From JBBPYR01 sp038199755 (GTDB taxonomy: Bacteria > Chloroflexota > Ktedonobacteria > Ktedonobacterales > Ktedonobacteraceae), in contig JBBPYR010000053.1 in NCBI GenBank assembly GCA_038199755.1, positions 1 to 7,813 on the forward strand: DNA of 7,813 nt, read 5' to 3'. Position 1 is the stretch's first letter, and each line of letters opens with the position of its first letter. The notes under the pieces are model-generated. The model saw only the letters and a list, made by a program, of their open reading frames with translations. It was not told the DNA's origin and searched no databases. Shown piece by piece: positions 1 through 6,312 of the stretch. The translations under genes and the position numbers were made by a program.

Positions 1-1
1 A

Positions 2-202
2 ATTGTACAGGCAATCTATGCAACTGCTTCACAGCAAGAGTTACTTGTGCTATTACCAGATAAGAGTTGGAAGAGTATTCGTAAACAAGCGAATGATTTG
101 GGATTAGCAAGACCGTTGCATACATCATTAGAAGTTCCCCATAGTCTTACATGGCAAGACATTCAATTTATGCAAGAGAAGGGAATAGCCCTTGACGACC
201 CA
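2..202 (+). pseudogene. 3' remnant of an HTH/SANT-like gene, possibly a resolvase C-terminal region
   Basis: The frame is open from the left edge and reads without a stop through this stretch. It contains two short helical segments that look DNA-binding. The first includes ELLVLLPDKSWKSIRKQA followed by LGLARP, with the 'SW..I...A..LGL.R' pattern of HTH/SANT-like modules. The second is SLTWQDIQFMQEKGI. From memory, paired modules of this kind occur in the C-terminal parts of serine recombinases in Ktedonobacteria, but no recombinase catalytic domain is visible here. The frame stays open to 370, yet from about 200 onward it is only the wrong frame of the terminase sequence that follows. The gene therefore seems to have lost its own 3' end at a junction between about 190 and 214. 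The start lies outside the window. It could instead be the HTH N-terminus of the terminase, left behind after an internal deletion. Confidence 0.4.
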
Positions 203-1296
203 AGCACCAAATACGAACCATTGGTGCCACCGCAGACCTCTTATTGGAGATCGACGAGGCACAAGATGTCTCGCAAGAGAAATTTAATCGTGATTTTAGA
301 CCGATGGCTGCTGTCCGAAACGCAACCACAATTTTGTATGGCACCGCTTGGACTGACAACACGCTCTTAGCGCAGCAGCGTGCTGTCAATCTGGAATTGG
401 AGCAGCATACAGGAGAGAAACGCCACTTTGAATATGATTGGCACACACTGGCGGCCATTAATCCCGCCTATCGCACCTTCGTTGAGCAAGAGATTGCACG
501 TCTTGGCCTAGATCATATAGCTATTCAGACGCAGTACCTATTGCGTCCCATGAGTGGTGCGGGCTACTTCTTGAATGAGCTACAGCAAACCCTCTTGCGC
601 GGTACCCATCCGTGGGAAGCTGGCCCGCTCAGTGATTGTTGCTATATTGCTGGTATGGATGTGGCTGGTGAAGATCGCCCAGTGCCACTTGGCAACGGTA
701 GCAGTGGGGGAGGCGGCGCAAGTGCCAACCGAAATCGCCAGCGTGACAGCACCGTCATCACCATCGGGCGCATCTCCCATAACGAACTCAACTTGCCTGT
801 ACTCGAAGTGGTGCATCATGAATGGTGGACAGGACGCTCTCATCTCGATCAATATGCCGCCACACTTGCTCTGATTGAGCAATGGGGTCTACGTTCCCTG
901 GTGATCGATGCTACCGGACTTGGGGCTGGTCTCGCCTCGCTGCTCACCAGCCGCTTTGGGCAGGAACGTATTCTCCCTTTTACCTTCACCCGTCCTAGTA
1001 AATCTCGCCTGGCCTATCAGTTGCTTGCGCTCATCAATAGTGGTCGCCTCAAGTTCTATAGCCATGCTACCGCACCATCGGCCATCATCAATGAGTGTCA
1101 ACAACAACTGCACCGAGCGCGCTATCGTATTCCCGCTCCCGACCAACTCGATTTTTACGTGCACCCATCCGAAGGCCATGACGACTTCTTGATGAGCCTG
1201 GCCTTACTCTGCGATGCTGTGGCCCTCGTCTCCGCGCCTGCCGCCTCTACACTCGTGCGTCCCGTACGCCTCTACACAGACGAAGGACGCTTTTAA
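196..1296 (+). pseudogene. Phage-type terminase large subunit, 5'-truncated (Walker A lost, nuclease domain intact)
   Basis: Terminase large subunits are the ATP-driven motors and nucleases that cut and package phage DNA. What remains here starts just before the Walker B segment LLLEIDEAQDV (about 238-270). It continues through the coupling motif TTILYGTAW and then a complete RNase H-like nuclease domain. Counting from a possible TTG start at 244, the metal-binding acids are D139 (GMDVAGED), D222 (VIDATG) and D313/D314 (GHDDFLMSLA). An unusual Gly/Ser-rich loop lies at residues 150-161, right after the first acidic strand. The frame is closed by a TGA at 193-195, and the ATPase N-terminus with Walker A and the adenine-binding region is absent, so the protein could not work as a packaging motor. 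No ribosome binding site precedes the TTG, and no other phage gene is in the window. It is probably decayed. A separately expressed nuclease fragment is possible but unsupported. Confidence 0.75.
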
Positions 1297-1343
1297 GCCT
1301 ACCGCTCCATCATGTAAGATTGCTGGATTGAGGCGAAATTATA

Positions 1344-1372
1344 TCGACTTGTGAGCCTGAACATGATACAAT
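1344..1372 (+). promoter_or_regulatory. Promoter of the HEAT-repeat gene (extended -10)
   Basis: A -35-like TCGACT (1344-1349) is followed after 17 bp by TACAAT (1367-1372), one base off the TATAAT consensus. TGA directly before it (1364-1366) gives the extended -10 form TGnTACAAT. Transcription would start near 1379, leaving a leader of about 87 nt before the ATG at 1466. The position between the terminase remnant and the HEAT gene fits. Confidence 0.5.
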
Positions 1373-1450
1373 GCCTTGCGTTGGGAAGAGGGCCAGAAGA
1401 GCCCGTAAGAGCCGCAAACAACGCACCGATAAACGATTCCCACGAGGTCG

Positions 1451-1456
1451 AAGGAG
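1451..1456 (+). promoter_or_regulatory. Ribosome binding site that decides the start of the HEAT-repeat gene
   Basis: AAGGAG lies 9 nt before the ATG at 1466, a normal spacing. A GTG at 1460 is in frame but only 3 nt from this site, too close to be used. The ATG is therefore preferred, giving a protein beginning MPRKRK. Confidence 0.7.
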
Positions 1457-1465
1457 AGAGTGTTC

Positions 1466-3124
1466 ATGCCACGAAAACGCAAAGGCTCGCCGCAGGATAG
1501 CATCGATAGTATTTTGCTCGCTATCAGCCGCCGCGAAGATGTAGACCCCGAAACTCTGTCACATTATCTTGCCCGCTTGGATGAGGAGTGGACCAGTGGC
1601 GCACGCGAAAAAGTGCTCCGCCTCCTCTATACAAACGATGCTCATGCTCATGCTGCCTCCGTTACCATTTTATCAGAGTTGGCGACCGAATTTGATGTGG
1701 ATGAACTCGAAGATGTTGTTGCTGACCCAACGGTGAGTGATCTCGCTAAACTCTCGCTTGCCCCCGTTTTGAAAGAGCTCGGCTCAGAGATGGCAGACGA
1801 GGGCATGATTGACTATTTGAACGACCCAATTTCAGCCATGCAGCAGATGCAATTGCGCCTGCTTGAACTGGTCGGGGAAAGCGAAATGGGCATCGAATCA
1901 ATTCTGGAGGATGTTACCTCTATGCCCGTTGAGCGTCGTCTCGGCTTCATCTCCTGGCTCGGTAGTAGTAACGATGCACGTGCCGCCCAACTGCTCATTC
2001 CTCTCCTCGAAAGTCAACCTGCCAAGGTCGTCACCGAGGTCATCGACGCGTTAGAGCAACTGGGACCTATCGCCTTTCAGCAAAGTATACCTGCTCTCAA
2101 ACATGTGGTGGCAAACGTCTCGAATCGTACCACCAAGCAACACGCCCGCGCCGTTTTGGGCAGACTCACTATGCAGCTTGCACCGGGGACGGAAGATGCC
2201 GCAATGGAAGAGGCTCAGCAGCACGTACAACAGTTTTATGATGCGCGTGTCAGTTTCATCGATGGTGCTGGTTCTCAGCTCATTATGCTCTCTTGGAAAC
2301 GCTCCGATGATTTACTCAAGGGTGTGAATGTGCTCTATCAGGACCAATGGGGCATCAAAGATTGTTACGGCATCGATGAAATGGATACCGACCGTTGGGG
2401 TACCCTGGTCGCAGAGCTTGAGCAACAGGGCTTTAGTAGTTTTCAGGTTCCCTTTGACTATGCCCGCTCCCTCGTCGCGGAAGCACGAGCCGTCAACAAA
2501 CGCACTCGGCGCAAACTGCCCATTGCCTACGCAATCTGGCGGCCTCTGATCGAGGACGAAGAGAGCAACAAGAAGTCTAGCGAAACAACCATGCTTCCCC
2601 TGGCTGCCCTCGACGAAACCACGCTCGCTTTGGCGCAGCATGGGAACGAACTGTACAATTTATCTGAATTTGTTTCCTGGATGTTTGATCCACCAACGCG
2701 CATTGAACCATACATGACCCGTTATTGGTCACATTCCGACCCCCTCACCCTGCTTGCAAACGGGAAAGGTGGCAAGAAGCACAGCAAGACCAAAGCAAAA
2801 GAAAAAGAGCAAAAAGACTTGTTAGAAGCAATAGCAACCGAGGCTCTCAACGCTCTTATCGACGATAAATGGCGTGTGCTCTATGACGCACGGCTCCGGC
2901 GTCAGGCGGCACTATTCGATATGTCTGGTCGAGAACAGGAAGCGAAAATTGCCCAAGCGGTCGCTACCATCCTGAATCCCAACTCGCATATTCCTATCGA
3001 GCAGCAGGCCTTTCCACGCGCAATGATGTATATGTCAATTGAACAAGGCCCGCTGCGCATGATGGCCGAAGTTCTCAACTCAGGAAATATGAACTTGTTA
3101 GACCTATTGGATATAGGCGAATAG
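1466..3124 (+). CDS. HEAT-like helical-repeat protein of unknown function
   Basis: The product is 552 residues from the ATG chosen on its ribosome binding site. I do not recognise a named family. The N-terminal 230 or so residues are a run of amphipathic helices spaced like HEAT/ARM repeats. Examples are REKVLRLLYTNDAHAHAASV, the stretch starting DARAAQLLIPLLESQ near residue 170, and IDALEQLGPIAFQQSIPALK. Such solenoids usually serve as protein-binding scaffolds. The middle part is acidic and less regular. A Lys-rich linker (about 433-450, with KKHSKTKAKEKEQK) leads into a C-terminal helical segment ending LLDLLDIGE. The N-terminus is basic (MPRKRKGS). There is no signal peptide or membrane segment, so a cytoplasmic location is expected. 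The gene appears to be a single transcription unit with its own promoter and a downstream hairpin, so the neighbours give no functional clue. The reading frame is secure; the function is not. Confidence 0.85.
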   Translation: MPRKRKGSPQDSIDSILLAISRREDVDPETLSHYLARLDEEWTSGAREKVLRLLYTNDAHAHAASVTILSELATEFDVDELEDVVADPTVSDLAKLSLAPVLKELGSEMADEGMIDYLNDPISAMQQMQLRLLELVGESEMGIESILEDVTSMPVERRLGFISWLGSSNDARAAQLLIPLLESQPAKVVTEVIDALEQLGPIAFQQSIPALKHVVANVSNRTTKQHARAVLGRLTMQLAPGTEDAAMEEAQQHVQQFYDARVSFIDGAGSQLIMLSWKRSDDLLKGVNVLYQDQWGIKDCYGIDEMDTDRWGTLVAELEQQGFSSFQVPFDYARSLVAEARAVNKRTRRKLPIAYAIWRPLIEDEESNKKSSETTMLPLAALDETTLALAQHGNELYNLSEFVSWMFDPPTRIEPYMTRYWSHSDPLTLLANGKGGKKHSKTKAKEKEQKDLLEAIATEALNALIDDKWRVLYDARLRRQAALFDMSGREQEAKIAQAVATILNPNSHIPIEQQAFPRAMMYMSIEQGPLRMMAEVLNSGNMNLLDLLDIGE

Positions 3125-3132
3125 TTCTACAA

Positions 3133-3164
3133 GCATAGGAGCCAAACTCACTTGGCTCCTATGC
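3133..3164. terminator. Perfect 13-bp hairpin between convergent genes, probable bidirectional terminator
   Basis: GCATAGGAGCCAA (3133-3145) and TTGGCTCCTATGC (3152-3164) pair perfectly around a 6-nt loop. It sits 8 bp after the stop of the HEAT gene and overlaps the end of the convergent flavoprotein gene, whose TGA stop (complement of 3148-3150) lies inside the loop. Neither side has a true T-tract, so it may act as a weak intrinsic terminator or as a 3'-end stabiliser. Confidence 0.6.
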
Positions 3165-4443
3165 CACCAACCTGTGCGCGTAACACCTCACGTGCCGCAT
3201 ATTCACCACTATGCATTGCACCTTGAATGCTGCTTGACTTCGTATACTCACCCGCCATATACAGTCCTGCAACCTCCGTGCGATTCGTCGGTAACTCATC
3301 ATAGACACCCGCTGGTTGAGAAAATTGCGCGAACGGGATACGATAGATCGCCAACAACTGCCATTGGCTCAGGTCGGAATCGGGAAACCAACGCGCCATC
3401 TCTGCTAATGCTTTGCGTGCTACCAATTCATCATCCTCTGTGGGTATACCAAGAATGGTTGCTGATAGCAGGTGCTTGTGGGGTGGGGCATAGGTTGGCG
3501 CAATATTCGTGAGCAACACGGCGTTATTCACATAGGCATGTTCATCTGCATTCAGCAGTATCTTTCGTTGAGCATACAACTGCTCATTGCCCACGAAATA
3601 GAGGCAGGTCGTGCCCACAGCTTTCGTTGGCAAGGTTTGCTGCACAAAGCGTTCAGCGATCGGGCTTTCCGTCGCAATTACTACCTGCTCCGCCTCGATC
3701 TCCTCACCATCCGCCAGGCGTACACCATGTACCCTATTATCCGTGATTAACAGGTCTGTAACCCGTGCCTGCAAACGGAGCGCACCCTGTGGCAAGATGT
3801 GTGCGAGTTGTTCGGGGATACGCTGTATGCCTTCCGCGGGAATAATCGTATTCCCACTCGCCATCATCTTAAAGGTGAATTGCAACATGCGCGCACTGGT
3901 TTGTAAGCTGTGATCAAGGAAAATGCCACCATAGAATGGCCGTGCGAAGTTATCGATGAAGCCGTCATCCGCGAAACCCAGGCGGCGCAGATAGGCCTCA
4001 CTCGTCTCATCATGCCCCTCCGGCTGACCTTTGCCCGAGAATATCTCGCTGGTAGAAAGGCGTGTTGTTTCAGCAACCAGCCGCAACACGCGCAGCTTGT
4101 CAGTCGTCGAGATCAATGGGTTGAGCAGACTCGCGACAATGTGCGTCGGCTCTCGCAGGGGATCCGCCACCTCATAGCGTTTCCCCTCCTTGACAATGAT
4201 TGCCCCTGGGTCAAACACACGCACCTTCAATTGATCATAGTTCAGGTGCCGAGCCGCCGCCGCATAGGAGGTAAACAGCACCTGAAAACCACGATCTAGG
4301 CGGTAGCCATCCTCGTGATAATCAGTCCGCACACGTCCACCCACCATATCTGATGCCTCTAACACCAGCACCTGCTGACCCGCCTCAACCAACATCTTCG
4401 CACAGGTTAAGCCCGCTAATCCTGCACCAACAATTACAATCAT
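3148..4443 (-). CDS. FAD-dependent oxidoreductase, amine oxidase / phytoene desaturase-like
   Basis: This 431-residue flavoprotein has the N-terminal dinucleotide-binding fold at its very start. VIVGAGLAG supplies G6, G8 and G11, the strand ends in E29 of LVLEAS, which binds the ribose, and the second FAD motif is GGRVRT (35-40). The C-terminus carries the closing FAD motif, GLYMAGEYTKSSSIQGAMHS and following residues (about 393-417). This resembles the 'GD.T...S..GA..SG..AA' ending of carotenoid desaturases and related amine oxidases. The length is normal for the superfamily. The substrate cannot be read from sequence: carotenoid-type desaturation, amine oxidation and protoporphyrinogen oxidation are all catalysed by this fold, and no carotenoid or haem gene is adjacent. 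The ATG has GAGG 6 nt upstream (complement of 4450-4453). No clear promoter lies in the 85 bp before it, so it is likely co-transcribed with the DUF1015 gene. Its last codons form part of the 3133-3164 hairpin. Confidence 0.88.
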   Translation of the reverse strand: MIVIVGAGLAGLTCAKMLVEAGQQVLVLEASDMVGGRVRTDYHEDGYRLDRGFQVLFTSYAAAARHLNYDQLKVRVFDPGAIIVKEGKRYEVADPLREPTHIVASLLNPLISTTDKLRVLRLVAETTRLSTSEIFSGKGQPEGHDETSEAYLRRLGFADDGFIDNFARPFYGGIFLDHSLQTSARMLQFTFKMMASGNTIIPAEGIQRIPEQLAHILPQGALRLQARVTDLLITDNRVHGVRLADGEEIEAEQVVIATESPIAERFVQQTLPTKAVGTTCLYFVGNEQLYAQRKILLNADEHAYVNNAVLLTNIAPTYAPPHKHLLSATILGIPTEDDELVARKALAEMARWFPDSDLSQWQLLAIYRIPFAQFSQPAGVYDELPTNRTEVAGLYMAGEYTKSSSIQGAMHSGEYAAREVLRAQVGGIGAK

Positions 4444-4458
4444 GCAACACCTCAGTAG

Positions 4459-4480
4459 GGATGTCCCTCGTGGGCATCCT
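4459..4480. repeat. Palindromic repeat, copy 1
   Basis: This 22-bp unit begins GGATGTCCCTCGTGG and matches the copy at 4505-4526 in 19 of 22 positions. Its arms GATGTCC (4460-4466) and GGGCATC (4472-4478) pair with one G-T wobble on the plus strand and one mismatch on the minus strand. It lies just upstream of the flavoprotein ribosome binding site. Confidence 0.6.
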
Positions 4481-4504
4481 GTTCACAACACCAACGCTCA
4501 ACAA

Positions 4505-4526
4505 GGATGTCCCTCATGGACATCTT
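4505..4526. repeat. Palindromic repeat, copy 2
   Basis: The arms GATGTCC (4506-4512) and GGACATC (4518-4524) pair perfectly over 7 bp around the loop CTCAT. The unit is 46 bp from copy 1 in the same orientation. It begins 2 bp before the end of the minus-strand DUF1015 gene, so in that transcript the hairpin forms directly after the stop codon. It may be a weak terminator, an RNA-processing element, or a member of a dispersed REP-like family. Confidence 0.6.
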
Positions 4527-4528
4527 CT

Positions 4529-5836
4529 TTACCATAAAGGATTGATTACCAATCCCGTAATCAACTTTGGATAAAAATAGGTTGACTTTTGTGGCATCTG
4601 ATCATCAGCCTGTGCCACATCGCAGATCTGCCGCACGCGAGTCGCATTCAGCAACAACGCTACCTGCGCCTCTCCCTGTTGAACCGCCTGAAATGCCGCA
4701 CTCGTATCATGTGTATAGCGCACATGCGTTCCCGCCGTCATATCCTGCGCGTTCAAACCCAGGAAGCGTTCCAGCAGCAAACGATGTGCCACCGCCACAT
4801 CTAAATCATTCCACGCCTGAGAATGGCCCCGATCGTTCATCTGTGCTTTACCCTGTTCATTGAGCGTCAATAGCAATGTTTGCTCTGGCCGATAGAGCAC
4901 AAATGCTGCCTGCTCTTGGTGCCCCGCGTGTAGCAAGTGTCGCTGCACCTCATCGTTTGTTGTCGCCGCTAACTCCTGCACAGTGAAGAATTGACTCAGA
5001 TGTTCCTGCGTAAGCTGGCCTAATGCCTGTTCGCTCATATCGAACAACAGACGGTGCGTGGGCAATACCAGCATACCTGGGTCGTCCACATCAATCAAGG
5101 CCATCATTACGAAGTTGGCCGCGTCCGCTGGATACAGCTCCTTGCGCTGCTCTAATATCTCCTGGCGATAGGCTAATGCCGTTTCATAACGATGATGACC
5201 ATCAGCGATATATAATTGACGCTGCGAAAAGAAATCTTGGATAAGAGCGATTTCTTGTAGGTCCGTAATTGCATGGAGGCGATGCTCTTCACCTGTCTCA
5301 TCATCAAAGTGTACCTCGGCATCCGCCGCATAGGTACTCAGTAAGCGTCGTATGCGCCCCTGGGGATCGTCGTAGAGGCTCATAATGGGACTAAAATTGG
5401 CCGCACTCGCCCGTAACAGCTGCAAACGATCATTCTTGGCCTTCGCCAAGGTATGTTCATGACGTAGCACTACGCGCGCACTCCACGGCTCCAGGCGTAC
5501 CCGCCCTAGCAGGCTGGTGCGGGTATAACGTTTGCCATCATGCATGAATGTTTGCTGATACATATAATACGCGGCTGTACTCTCCTGGCGCAAAATATCC
5601 TGAAAACGCCATTCGGCAAACGTCGCCGCCGCCCGTGTGTAGACATTGTTCAGCGTATTGTCATCCGGCTGTGTCTTGCCAAACTCTAGCCGAATCACAT
5701 TGTACTGGTTGCGCGTATAATAACGCTCTTGTGCTTCTGGACTGATAATATCATATGGTGGCGTTACTACCTGCGCAATATCGCCCACCTTTTCGACCGC
5801 GTAACGAATGCCACGCAATGGTTGAACCTCTGCCAT
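4529..5836 (-). CDS. DUF1015 family protein
   Basis: The 435-residue product has the landmarks I associate with the DUF1015 (COG4198) family. These are the N-terminal PLRGIRY and VVTPPYDII (P26, P27, Y28, D29), then NVIRLEFGK, then HEHTLAKAKNDRLQLL (126-141), and the most diagnostic block, YIADGHHRYETAL (209-221). The length is typical, so the gene is probably intact. Its biochemical role is not established to my knowledge. In many bacteria homologues lie beside serine-biosynthesis genes, but none is visible here. The ADGHHR block resembles by eye the catalytic loop of ParB/SerK-type nucleotide-using proteins, which is only a suggestion. There is no signal peptide or membrane segment. The ATG at 5836 is preceded by AGGA 9 nt upstream. 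An extended -10 box lies about 65 bp upstream. The flavoprotein gene follows 85 bp downstream on the same strand. Confidence 0.9.
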   Translation of the reverse strand: MAEVQPLRGIRYAVEKVGDIAQVVTPPYDIISPEAQERYYTRNQYNVIRLEFGKTQPDDNTLNNVYTRAAATFAEWRFQDILRQESTAAYYMYQQTFMHDGKRYTRTSLLGRVRLEPWSARVVLRHEHTLAKAKNDRLQLLRASAANFSPIMSLYDDPQGRIRRLLSTYAADAEVHFDDETGEEHRLHAITDLQEIALIQDFFSQRQLYIADGHHRYETALAYRQEILEQRKELYPADAANFVMMALIDVDDPGMLVLPTHRLLFDMSEQALGQLTQEHLSQFFTVQELAATTNDEVQRHLLHAGHQEQAAFVLYRPEQTLLLTLNEQGKAQMNDRGHSQAWNDLDVAVAHRLLLERFLGLNAQDMTAGTHVRYTHDTSAAFQAVQQGEAQVALLLNATRVRQICDVAQADDQMPQKSTYFYPKLITGLVINPLW

Positions 5837-5901
5837 AATCTTCTATCCTATTTCTTTATCTCTCTACTGTGAAGTTGTGAACGCGAACGTCTCTGCTGCC
5901 C

Positions 5902-5910
5902 ATTGTATCA
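5902..5910 (-). promoter_or_regulatory. Extended -10 of the DUF1015 gene
   Basis: On the minus strand this reads TGATACAAT, a TGn extension plus a one-mismatch -10 box. No good -35 hexamer lies 16-18 bp upstream, so activity would rest on the extended -10. It is identical to the extended -10 of the HEAT gene at 1364-1372. The resulting leader would be about 60 nt. Confidence 0.4.
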
Positions 5911-5988
5911 TCTTCCGTTCTGACGCGGGTCTAGTACGAAGTGTTCTGCTGGGAAACCGAAAATGTGGAAAATATGTTCTAAAAAACC

Positions 5989-6017
5989 TTGACAAAGCCA
6001 TCCGTTCATGGTACTAT
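5989..6017 (+). promoter_or_regulatory. Strong housekeeping-type promoter P1 upstream of the kinase-fold gene
   Basis: A perfect TTGACA (5989-5994) is followed after exactly 17 bp by TACTAT (6012-6017), which has a TG extension (6009-6010). The sequence just upstream is A-rich, like an UP element. The predicted start is near 6024, which leaves a leader of about 290 nt to the ATG at 6313. Confidence 0.65.
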
Positions 6018-6032
6018 TCCTTATGTCGGACA

Positions 6033-6046
6033 GGAACAAATGTTCG
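6033..6046. promoter_or_regulatory. LexA/SOS-box-like operator
   Basis: GGAACAAATGTTCG contains the dyad GAAC-N4-GTTC (6034-6045), the core of the Gram-positive LexA (DinR) box CGAAC-N4-GTTCG. Only the first outer base differs from that longer form. As I recall, Chloroflexi LexA also recognises GAAC-N4-GTTC. The site covers about +10 to +22 relative to promoter P1, where a bound repressor would block transcription. I saw no second match to this dyad in the window. Confidence 0.45.
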
Positions 6047-6093
6047 ATAAATGCTCTCCCATCCCCCTATCATCCTCAACTCATCCCTCGATT

Positions 6094-6134
6094 AGCGGTC
6101 GGGTTGCTCTCCCGCTCTCCCCTACCCGACCGCT
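6094..6134 (+). other. Leader hairpin, 11-bp perfect stem
   Basis: AGCGGTCGGGT (6094-6104) pairs perfectly with ACCCGACCGCT (6124-6134) around a 19-nt pyrimidine-rich loop. The loop contains two tandem GCTCTCCC copies. No T-tract follows, so a simple intrinsic terminator is unlikely. An attenuator, a factor-dependent pause or a stabilising 5'-UTR structure would fit its place within the P1 transcript. Confidence 0.5.
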
Positions 6135-6218
6135 GTGGCGGCAGAATAAGTAAGCTTCTGAAAACTTAGCTATCTTAACCAAAACCTACCTACAAGTCCT
6201 ATCTATGAGCATATATTA

Positions 6219-6248
6219 TTGACGCACCCTGATACAAAAAGGTAGACT
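6219..6248 (+). promoter_or_regulatory. Possible second promoter P2 close to the kinase-fold gene
   Basis: Two overlapping readings exist. One is TTGACG (6219-6224), 18 bp, TAGACT (6243-6248). The other is an extended -10, TGATACAAA (6230-6238), without a clear -35. Either would give a leader of about 60-70 nt that bypasses the SOS-like box and the leader hairpin. The signal is weaker than P1. Confidence 0.25.
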
Positions 6249-6312
6249 CCGCATATCGTGTACGCATTTCACACTACTACTTGCTGACTTTTGATAAAAA
6301 TAAAGGGGTTGT

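Larger units (their letters stand above)
5837..6312. other. Divergent regulatory region between the DUF1015 and kinase-fold genes
   Basis: This 476-bp stretch has no convincing long gene. Reading rightward it holds the minus-strand promoter of the DUF1015 gene, then an A-rich segment (about 5960-5987) that could act as an UP element. Next come a strong plus-strand promoter, a LexA-like palindrome, a pyrimidine-rich leader with three GCTCTCCC copies and an 11-bp hairpin, and a weaker second promoter close to the kinase-fold gene. The leader from the first promoter would be about 290 nt. Confidence 0.6.

Noticed and set aside
203..370. Continuation of the left-edge reading frame as real protein
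   Set aside because: Beyond about 200 this frame is out of phase with clear terminase sequence (GATADLLLEIDEAQDV), so it is only an accidental open frame.
1..1296. A functional prophage or phage-packaging module
   Set aside because: Only one truncated terminase is present. There are no small terminase, portal, protease or capsid genes, and the next gene is an unrelated chromosomal type.
1460..1465. GTG start for the HEAT gene, two codons before the ATG
   Set aside because: It is only 3 nt from the AAGGAG site, whereas the ATG at 1466 has a normal 9-nt spacing.
3910..4299. Long plus-strand open frames opposite the flavoprotein gene
   Set aside because: They are antisense to a protein with clear N- and C-terminal FAD motifs and show no recognisable domain or ribosome binding site.
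3148..4443. Naming the flavoprotein as HemG/HemY protoporphyrinogen oxidase or a specific phytoene desaturase
   Set aside because: The FAD motifs are shared by the whole superfamily, and no haem or carotenoid genes are next to it to choose between substrates.
6094..6134. Intrinsic terminator closing a small RNA gene
   Set aside because: The stem is strong but the sequence after it is GTGGCGGC, with no T-run. It is kept only as a leader structure.
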